Shown here in pieces: positions 42,600-48,870 of a DNA stretch of 48,870 bases. Positions within the stretch are counted from its first letter, which is position 1. Each line of letters starts with the position of its first letter. A program made the position numbers and the translations under genes. Origin of the DNA: an uncultured Flavobacteriaceae bacterium (lineage in GTDB: Bacteria > Bacteroidota > Bacteroidia > Flavobacteriales > Flavobacteriaceae); contig CALGLR010000094.1 of assembly GCA_937959395.1 (NCBI GenBank), positions 1 to 48,870 of the forward strand, in the 5' to 3' direction. Under the pieces are notes generated by a model. The model ran no database searches. It was not told the origin of the DNA and worked only from the letters and a program-made list of their open reading frames with translations.

Positions 42600-44183
42600 A
42601 TGATAACACAAATGCATCATTTACTAGAACAAAGTACTAGTAAATATCCTAATAAAACAGCTGTAACATTTAATAAAAAAAAATATACATTTGAAGATAT
42701 AGCAGTAAAAGCTAACAAGCTTGCAAATTATTTACAAAATATTGGTGTAAAAAGAGGAGATCGTGTTGTTATTCTTCTTGGCAATACTATTGAAACTGTT
42801 ATTTCATTCTGGTCCATTTTAAAAGCAGGGGCAGTTGTTGTTCCTATAGGTACAGAGTTAAAACCTAGTAAAATTGAATACATTTTAAAAGATTCTGGAG
42901 CTCAGATTTTAATTACTACTAACGATATACTTTCAAAAAACTTTGAATTACTCAAAGCACAAAATTTAAATAAAATAATCATACCACAATGTTTAGAAGA
43001 ATTTCAAAATGATTGGATCCAAAATTTTGAAACAGTATTAATTAATTCCGATACTAAGATAGCACCAACAGGTGCAATTAGTGTCGACTTATCTGCAATT
43101 ATTTATACGTCAGGATCTACAGGTGAGCCTAAGGGCGTTATGTTAACTCACCAAAACATGATTGCAGCGACTCACTCCTTAAATACTTATTTAGGGTATA
43201 ACAAACATGATAAAATATTATGTGCATTACCACTCTCTTTTGATTATGGATTATATCAAATGATAATGAGTATTTCTACTGGTGCCACTTTACTTTTAGA
43301 AAAAGAATTTACCTGGCCTATTTTCTTATTGAAAAAAATGGCGAATGAGAAAGCAACAATACTACCTGCTGTTCCTACTATGGTAACACTATTGCATGAT
43401 CAAAACAAAATTAAGCCTTTTGATTTATCTAGTATACGCATGGTAACAAACACTGGGGCAGCTCTTACTAGAACAAACATTAAAATGGCAAAAGAGTTAT
43501 TTATAAATTCTGAGATCTTTTCAATGTATGGATTAACAGAATGTAAAAGATGTACTTATTTACCACCTAAAGATATAGATGAAAAAATAGATAGTGTTGG
43601 TATTGCAATTCCTAATACAGAATTATGGCTAGTTGATGATAATAATAATAAAATCATTAACCCAAATCAAGTTGGTCAACTCGTTATTCGAGGAGCAACA
43701 GTAATGAAAGGCTATTGGAATAAACCTTTAAAAACAGCAGAAAAACTTAAAAAAGATATTGTTACTGGCGATACCGTTTTGTATACAGGCGATTATTGTG
43801 TTTTAGATGAAGATGGTTATTTATATTTTAAAGGACGAATGGATCATGTTATAAAATCCAGAGGTATAAAAGTAAGCCCAAAAGAGGTAGAAGATTTTAT
43901 AGATACCATTCCAGAAGTTAATGCTGTTGCTGTCACTGGAGTTCCTCATAAAGATTATGGTGAAGTTTTGTTTGCATTCGTGGTTTTAGAAAAAGATAAG
44001 ATTTTAAATGAAAATACTATTATAGCAATTTGTAAAAATCATTTAGAAGCTTATAAAGTCCCTGAATATGTATCCATTATTTCTTCAATGCCAAAAACTC
44101 CTAATGGAAAATTTAATATTATCGCATTAAAAGAAAAGGCTTTAGAAGAGGTTAAGCTAACCTCTAATATACTAATTGAGTAA
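42600..44183 (+). CDS. AMP-dependent acyl/aminoacyl ligase
   Basis: A 527-residue adenylating enzyme. Core motifs: IIYTSGSTGEPKGVMLTH (P-loop), SMYGLTECKRCTYLPP (A5), YTGDYCVLDEDGYLYFKGR, KSRGIKVSPKEVEDFI (hinge) and the C-terminal catalytic Lys in PKTPNGKFNI. The N-terminus (MHHLLEQSTSKYPNKTAV) and overall pattern resemble the ligase of exosortase A loci (TIGR03098 type). It probably activates a carboxylic or amino acid and loads it on the ACP. A 165-base gap with no clear signal separates it from the ACP gene. Its stop overlaps the next start (TAATG). Confidence 0.88.
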   Translation: MITQMHHLLEQSTSKYPNKTAVTFNKKKYTFEDIAVKANKLANYLQNIGVKRGDRVVILLGNTIETVISFWSILKAGAVVVPIGTELKPSKIEYILKDSGAQILITTNDILSKNFELLKAQNLNKIIIPQCLEEFQNDWIQNFETVLINSDTKIAPTGAISVDLSAIIYTSGSTGEPKGVMLTHQNMIAATHSLNTYLGYNKHDKILCALPLSFDYGLYQMIMSISTGATLLLEKEFTWPIFLLKKMANEKATILPAVPTMVTLLHDQNKIKPFDLSSIRMVTNTGAALTRTNIKMAKELFINSEIFSMYGLTECKRCTYLPPKDIDEKIDSVGIAIPNTELWLVDDNNNKIINPNQVGQLVIRGATVMKGYWNKPLKTAEKLKKDIVTGDTVLYTGDYCVLDEDGYLYFKGRMDHVIKSRGIKVSPKEVEDFIDTIPEVNAVAVTGVPHKDYGEVLFAFVVLEKDKILNENTIIAICKNHLEAYKVPEYVSIISSMPKTPNGKFNIIALKEKALEEVKLTSNILIE

Positions 44184-45088
44184 TGGAAACACTAACAGAT
44201 AATTCTTTAAAGATCATCGTTAATGATTTTAAATTTAAAGCAAAAACATGGGGAGATCCTAACAATAATAATCGCATTTTAGCAATTCATGGATGGTTAG
44301 ATAATGCCAATACTTTTAATAGAATTGCTCCAGTACTTTCAAAAAACCATTATATAGTTGCTATAGATTTAGCGGGTCATGGTTTATCAAATCACAGAGA
44401 AGCTAATTCTGATTATTATATATGGGATTACGCAATAGATATACTTAATTGTTTAGATGCTCTTAAATGGAAAAAATGTAATTTAATTGCGCATTCATTG
44501 GGAACTGGCGTAGCCTCTATTGTTGCAGGAGCGTTTCCAAATCGCATAGATAAATTAATTTTTATTGATGGATTAGGAGCGCCTTTTATTACCACAGAAA
44601 ATGAAATCGTAAGTAATTTTAAAACAGCATACCAGCAACTAAAAATGGCAAAAAAAACCCAGTTATATGGGTTTTCTCAAGAAGATTCAGTCACATTTAA
44701 ATCTAAAGAAGAAGCTATTCAGGATAGAATTAATAATAGAATTAGTCCTATTTCCTATGAAGCCGCTTCTCATTTAATAGATAGAGGTTTAAAAACAATT
44801 CCTGGAGGTTATAGATCGTCTCATGATCCTAAAATCACACTTCCAGAATGTTATAAAATGACAGAAAATCAAGTTTTACAATTTATTAAAAGTATTACTA
44901 GCGAAACCCTAATTATTTTAGGAAAGCAAGGGCTTTTCGCAAATGGATTATACAATTCAAGATTAGAAGCCTTTCTTAAAGCCAAAATCCATTGGATTGA
45001 AGGAAACCATCATTTACATCTTGAAAAAGAATATAAGTCTATTGCCACATTAATAAACCAATTTTTACAAAACACAATTAAACCATGA
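44183..45088 (+). CDS. Alpha/beta hydrolase
   Basis: A 301-residue alpha/beta-fold protein. Oxyanion region ILAIHGWLDNANTF, strand IDLAGHGLSNHR, nucleophile S105 in LIAHSLGTGVAS and a late His in IEGNHHLHLEKE. It overlaps the ligase gene by one base and the next gene by four (ATGA), so it is translationally coupled. As in exosortase A loci, which carry hydrolases beside ligase and decarboxylase, it may release or transfer the acyl group from the carrier. Confidence 0.88.
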   Translation: METLTDNSLKIIVNDFKFKAKTWGDPNNNNRILAIHGWLDNANTFNRIAPVLSKNHYIVAIDLAGHGLSNHREANSDYYIWDYAIDILNCLDALKWKKCNLIAHSLGTGVASIVAGAFPNRIDKLIFIDGLGAPFITTENEIVSNFKTAYQQLKMAKKTQLYGFSQEDSVTFKSKEEAIQDRINNRISPISYEAASHLIDRGLKTIPGGYRSSHDPKITLPECYKMTENQVLQFIKSITSETLIILGKQGLFANGLYNSRLEAFLKAKIHWIEGNHHLHLEKEYKSIATLINQFLQNTIKP

Positions 45089-45819
45089 AAAAAACAATTA
45101 TAACCCTATCACTATTTTTATTCCTTGTCAATTTAACCCATGGTCAAGAAAATAATAAAGAAGAAAAAAAGAAAAAAGCGACTTTTGCCGCAAAAATAGT
45201 ACAAAATACCGCTGCGGGCTTTTTTCCCATTTTCTTTGGAAACTTTGAAACCAATAAAAACTTTGATATTACAATGTATAGTATTTTTTGGACCAATGGT
45301 GCTTTTGGTAATGGAGATGGAAACGACCTTTTATTTGAAGTAGCGGCAGGTTTGGGGTTTAAATTATTGGATAATAAATTATACCTTAACCCTTCTCTTG
45401 GATTTGCATCTGGTAAATGGTTATCTAATGGCACGGGAACAAAAGTAGGCGAGGGTATAATACCTAGTCTTTATGTAAATTATAACGATACTACTTTTGA
45501 CATTGAAGGGTTTTTAGAATATTATAAATCGATTAGGGGTGGTGGTGATACAAAAACTAGAGATTTTATATTAAACTGGTTAGCTCCTGGTGTTAAAGTA
45601 GGCAATCGTGTGGTTATTGGCGCTTATTATGAAACTTTAGATATTACCAGAAATGAAGATGGACCTAATAATTTACAAATTTATCAATGGTTAGGAGGCT
45701 CTATTAAATTGAAATTCGATAAAGGCATCGCTTTTAGAATTTCTGCTGGACCAAACTTAAATACAGATGTGGGGGTATCTGATGAGTTTTATAGAGTATC
45801 TGCTTTTATACCCTTCTAA
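45085..45819 (+). CDS. Outer-membrane beta-barrel-like protein (DUF6733-like)
   Basis: A 244-residue protein with a signal peptide (MKKTIITLSLFLFLVNLTHGQ), a Lys-rich stretch (KEEKKKKATFAAK) and alternating beta strands to the C-terminus (LFEVAAGLGFKLLDNKLYLN, RVVIGAYYETLDI, IAFRISAGPNLNT, FYRVSAFIPF), ending in Phe as outer-membrane barrels do. It is coupled to the hydrolase by ATGA. It could export or receive the product of the locus; that is inference. Confidence 0.65.
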   Translation: MKKTIITLSLFLFLVNLTHGQENNKEEKKKKATFAAKIVQNTAAGFFPIFFGNFETNKNFDITMYSIFWTNGAFGNGDGNDLLFEVAAGLGFKLLDNKLYLNPSLGFASGKWLSNGTGTKVGEGIIPSLYVNYNDTTFDIEGFLEYYKSIRGGGDTKTRDFILNWLAPGVKVGNRVVIGAYYETLDITRNEDGPNNLQIYQWLGGSIKLKFDKGIAFRISAGPNLNTDVGVSDEFYRVSAFIPF

Positions 45820-45943
45820 AAATTATTTCAAAGTTAAAATAGGATAAAATAATTTTTGTGTTAACTAATGTAAATTGTTTTAAGATCATATCGTGATTTT
45901 TTAATTAACCTAATTAGTATTGTCTTTATATTTTTTAAATCAT

Positions 45944-45977
45944 AAAATGCCGATAGTTATATCCTATCGGCATTTTT
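45944..45977. terminator. Bidirectional terminator between convergent genes
   Basis: AAAATGCCGATAG / CTATCGGCATTTT, 13-bp stem with a seven-base loop and T-runs usable on both strands; it sits between the barrel-like gene and the GH5 gene. Confidence 0.85.
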
Positions 45978-46031
45978 GTTTACAAACAATTAAATTAAGG
46001 TTACAAATATTATTAGGAAAACTTTTACGTT

Positions 46032-47501
46032 TTACTTTTTTATAAATTTTTCAGTCACAGTTTGACTGTTATTCGTTTCAATTTTTGCTAAGTAAAAACC
46101 ACTAGCTAGTTTAGCTACATCAATTTTGTGTATGTTATTATTGGGGTTTATATTGAAATTAACTTTATTAATTAAGCGCCCGTTTAAATCGTATATCGAA
46201 ATACGTTCTATAGGTAATCTAGATTTTATATTAAGGAATCCTTCCGTTGGGTTTGGAAATAGCTGTATTGTGTTTTCAAGTTCAACATCGTTAACACTAA
46301 GCACTCCTGTACAATTTGGAATTGGAGGGTAAAGTATCGGTTCTAAAAAATCCATTTTCCATTGCACGACTGATGTCCAATCGTTTGCTAAAATACCTCC
46401 AGTATCACCAGAATTAGGGTTTAAAGCCCAAAACGTATAATGCAATTTTTTTTCAGCTATATAATCTATAAATGTAGTAAACCAAATTTCATCTTTTCCA
46501 CCTTGCGTTTTAATTCCTAACTCCCCTACAAATAAAGGAGACGTCCCATTAGTATTTAAAAAGTTGAATTGTTCTTCCCAAATACCTGGCATGTTTTGAG
46601 GGAAAGTAGGGTCGTTAAACCAGGTTTGTTCAAATACAGTTGGTCCATATTCGTGTGGCGAGTACATTAATTTTGAAGGATTGTCTAAAACAACAGGAAA
46701 ATCTCTTGCACCTTGTAAATTCCCTCCCCACCAATAGCTTGTTTCTGTGCCATCTGGTTTCGTATAAGCCTCAATGCCTTCAACAATAATTAATACATTG
46801 GGATTCGCTTCTAAAATAGCGTTTCCACATTTTTGTGCTGCTAATCTCCAATCGTTTGCAGGGTCATTTGTTCCCCAGCGTGCACCTTCAGCATTATCAA
46901 TTCTACCGTTTGGTTCATTATTAATATCCATACCAATAACAGCGTCATAATCTTTGTAACGGTTTGCTAAAAACACCCAATCTTCAATCCATCTTTCTTC
47001 AGAAAAATCAGTTGTGTACCATCTTTTTTCCTCTAAATAGGCATCTGGATTTCTAGAATGGCAATCTAATATAATTTTTAGATCATTGTCTTGACACCAT
47101 TGTACTAAGGCATCCATTAATTGTATGGGTTTGGTAAACTGAGATTCTTCAGCATTCATAGGTGAAACACCAGAAACAGGATCTGTACCATATGAGTTTA
47201 TACTAATTGCTGCATCTGGTTCTAACATTCGGTTATGCCATGGCACTCTAATAGAATTAAAACCAAGATCTTTTATTTGCTGTAAAACACTTTTATGATC
47301 CCTAGACCAAATTCCATGAAAGGAACTTAATTGTGTTTCAAAACCAAACCAGTTTACACCAGATAGGATAACTTCATTTCCAGAGGAGTCTATAAGTGTG
47401 TTTCCTTGAGCAGATAACCAATTACCTGGACAATCATTTTGAGCATTGGCTAAATTAATACTCAAGAAGAGTGTAAAAATTAAAATGTAATTCTTTTTCA
47501 T
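46032..47501 (-). CDS. Secreted GH5 cellulase-like enzyme with T9SS sorting domain
   Basis: A 489-residue enzyme. Signal peptide (MKKNYILIFTLFLSINLANA), GH5 catalytic domain about 30-385 with GVNWFGFE, FNSIRVPWHN, the acid/base Glu E196 in MDINNEPNGR and the nucleophile E327 in PLFVGELGIKT; MYSPHEYGP carries the substrate-site His/Tyr. The last 80 residues form a type A T9SS C-terminal domain (LFPNPTEGFLNI, ISIYDLNGRLI, GFYLAKIETN, EKFIKK), so it is exported through type IX secretion and probably released or anchored on the surface. Likely an endo-beta-1,4-glucanase; mannanase is possible. Confidence 0.93.
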   Translation of the reverse strand: MKKNYILIFTLFLSINLANAQNDCPGNWLSAQGNTLIDSSGNEVILSGVNWFGFETQLSSFHGIWSRDHKSVLQQIKDLGFNSIRVPWHNRMLEPDAAISINSYGTDPVSGVSPMNAEESQFTKPIQLMDALVQWCQDNDLKIILDCHSRNPDAYLEEKRWYTTDFSEERWIEDWVFLANRYKDYDAVIGMDINNEPNGRIDNAEGARWGTNDPANDWRLAAQKCGNAILEANPNVLIIVEGIEAYTKPDGTETSYWWGGNLQGARDFPVVLDNPSKLMYSPHEYGPTVFEQTWFNDPTFPQNMPGIWEEQFNFLNTNGTSPLFVGELGIKTQGGKDEIWFTTFIDYIAEKKLHYTFWALNPNSGDTGGILANDWTSVVQWKMDFLEPILYPPIPNCTGVLSVNDVELENTIQLFPNPTEGFLNIKSRLPIERISIYDLNGRLINKVNFNINPNNNIHKIDVAKLASGFYLAKIETNNSQTVTEKFIKK

Positions 47502-47808
47502 AATTTAAAGGGATTAATTAGTTGATGTTTATGCATTCAATAGCATTTACAATTTAAATTTATGAATTTGATTACATTTATCACAATAATGATTATTTAA
47601 TATAAGACATTGATTATAAAGTACAAGTGCGCAGCCTTTCATCTGCGATTCAATACATTATATCTTTCTAGATTTATTGCGATTAACTGTGTTTCGTTAA
47701 ATGAGATAGTCATTATTAAATTTTTTCACGCAAAGAAATAATTATGGAGATGGTCCATTTGATTTATAAAAAAATACGTGTAGCCAGATAAAATTTTAAA
47801 TTAGCATC
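47502..47808. other. Divergent intergenic region
   Basis: AT-rich, between the GH5 gene and the FAD oxidoreductase gene; promoters for both should be here. No clear box or repeat is seen. Confidence 0.5.
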
Positions 47809-48870
47809 ATGGATTTATCTTATTGGGAAATAAAAAACTGGCTAAAGAATATAGACTATACTATTGTTGGTAGTGGTATTGTAGGGCTTAATTGTGCACT
47901 TCAATTGAGAGCGCGTTTTCCAAAAGCTTCAATTTTAGTATTAGAAAAAGGAATTCTACCTCAAGGAGCAAGTACTAAAAATGCTGGATTTGCATGTTTT
48001 GGGAGCCTAAGCGAACTATTAAACGATTTAAAAACACATTCTGAAGATGCCATTTTAGAGCTTGTGAAACAACGCATATCTGGATTAGATCTTTTAAGAA
48101 AAACATTAGGCAATGAAACCATAGATTATAAATGTTTTGGCGGCTATGAATTGTTTTTGAAAGATGACAATGAGCTTTTAGAATCTTGCTTATCTCAAAG
48201 AGATCGTATAAATAAATTATTAGATCCTCTATTTAAAAACACTGTATTTAATGTTGAAAAAAATCACTTTCATTTTAATAGTATTAATGAGAATTGTATA
48301 TACAATCCACATGAAGGACAGATAGATACTGGTAAAATGATGATGGCTTTGCTAAAAAAAGTGCAATTAAATGATATCAAAGTATTAAATAGTACTGAAG
48401 TCACTCATTTTTCTGAAGATTTAAATGCTGTAAAAGTAAAAACCAACCATTTTGAGTTCTCAACCTCAAAATTAATAATCGCTAATAATGGTTTTGCTTC
48501 TCAGTTATTAAACGTTCCCGTAAAGCCTGCTAGAGCTCAAGTGTTAATAACAAAACAGATTAAGGACTTACCAATAAAAGGAACTTTTCATTTTGATAAA
48601 GGATATTATTATTTTAGAAATATTGACAACAGAATTCTTTTTGGAGGCGGAAGAAATCTTGATTTTAAAACAGAAGAAACAAGCGAATTTGGTCTGACAA
48701 CGTTAGTTCAAAACAAATTAGAAGAGATTTTAAAGAGCACAATTTTACCAAATCAAAAAGTAGAAATAGAACAACGTTGGAGCGGAATTATGGGTGTTGG
48801 AAATCAAAAAAAACCAATTGTTAAACAACTGTCCAATAATGTTTTTTGTGGTGTTCGTTTGGGGGGTATG
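47809..48870 (+). CDS. FAD-dependent oxidoreductase, DAO family (3' end beyond window)
   Basis: The first 354 residues of a flavoenzyme; the frame is open to the window edge. The start is the ATG at 47809. A Rossmann FAD site IDYTIVGSGIVGLNCALQL (GxGxxG) is followed by LVLEKG, and TKNAGFACFGS is the usual second FAD-contact region; LIIANNGFASQLL and a late RWSGIMGVG fit the D-amino-acid oxidase/glycine oxidase fold. It probably oxidises an amine or amino acid, but the substrate is unknown. Confidence 0.88.
   Translation, partial: MDLSYWEIKNWLKNIDYTIVGSGIVGLNCALQLRARFPKASILVLEKGILPQGASTKNAGFACFGSLSELLNDLKTHSEDAILELVKQRISGLDLLRKTLGNETIDYKCFGGYELFLKDDNELLESCLSQRDRINKLLDPLFKNTVFNVEKNHFHFNSINENCIYNPHEGQIDTGKMMMALLKKVQLNDIKVLNSTEVTHFSEDLNAVKVKTNHFEFSTSKLIIANNGFASQLLNVPVKPARAQVLITKQIKDLPIKGTFHFDKGYYYFRNIDNRILFGGGRNLDFKTEETSEFGLTTLVQNKLEEILKSTILPNQKVEIEQRWSGIMGVGNQKKPIVKQLSNNVFCGVRLGGM

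Overview
The window is chromosomal DNA of a member of the Flavobacteriaceae (Bacteroidota). The evidence is strong AT-richness, TAnnTTTG-type promoter boxes, a type IX secretion C-terminal domain, TPR/AraC and Y_Y_Y-propeller regulators, a PID-CTERM-like peptide, and the conserved DUF177-rpmF-fabH-accB-accC block. I cannot name the genus. No rRNA, tRNA, CRISPR array, phage or transposase gene was recognised.

Layout. (1) 1-3385, minus strand: a TPR/AraC-type membrane regulator, a 55-residue double-glycine-leader peptide (missed by simple ORF calling), and a subtilisin-like protease cut by the window edge. (2) 3924-11772, plus strand: a peptide production and export locus. It has a VKOR-thioredoxin disulfide-forming membrane protein with a degenerate C39-like N-terminus, two Cys-containing GG-leader peptides with duplicated upstream DNA and leader, a TlpA-like lipoprotein, a carboxypeptidase-regulatory-like protein, a C39 peptidase ABC exporter and an HlyD-type adaptor. 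A 15-bp perfect inverted repeat lies between loci 1 and 2. (3) 12484-19531: a surface-polysaccharide-like group with a membrane-anchored GH5-like hydrolase, an Ig-like exported protein, a large GT-C-like membrane protein and a divergent GT2 polyprenyl-phosphate glycosyltransferase. (4) 19532-22095: dispersed and tandem repeats plus two secreted proteins. (5) 22096-30480: three signalling modules, namely a propeller LytS-type kinase with LytTR regulator, a LytTR protein with a degenerate receiver, and a tiny lipoprotein followed by a TPR kinase and NarL-type regulator. (6) 30959-36845: a PID-CTERM-like peptide and housekeeping genes (riboflavin synthase, pdxA, DUF177, rpmF, fabH, accB, accC). 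(7) 37122-39778: an OmpR/HisKA two-component pair split by a MITE-like element. (8) 40286-45819: a plus-strand operon-like set with a secreted SnoaL-like protein, type III PLP decarboxylase, acyl carrier protein, AMP ligase, alpha/beta hydrolase and a barrel-like outer membrane protein. It resembles the small-molecule gene set known beside proteobacterial exosortase A, but no exosortase is in view. (9) 46032-48870: a T9SS-secreted GH5 cellulase-like enzyme and the start of an FAD-dependent oxidoreductase.

The best candidates for an undescribed system are locus 2 together with the neighbouring locus 1 (two GG-peptide systems side by side, one with a built-in disulfide machine), and locus 8 (a decarboxylase-ACP-ligase-hydrolase pathway whose product is unknown).
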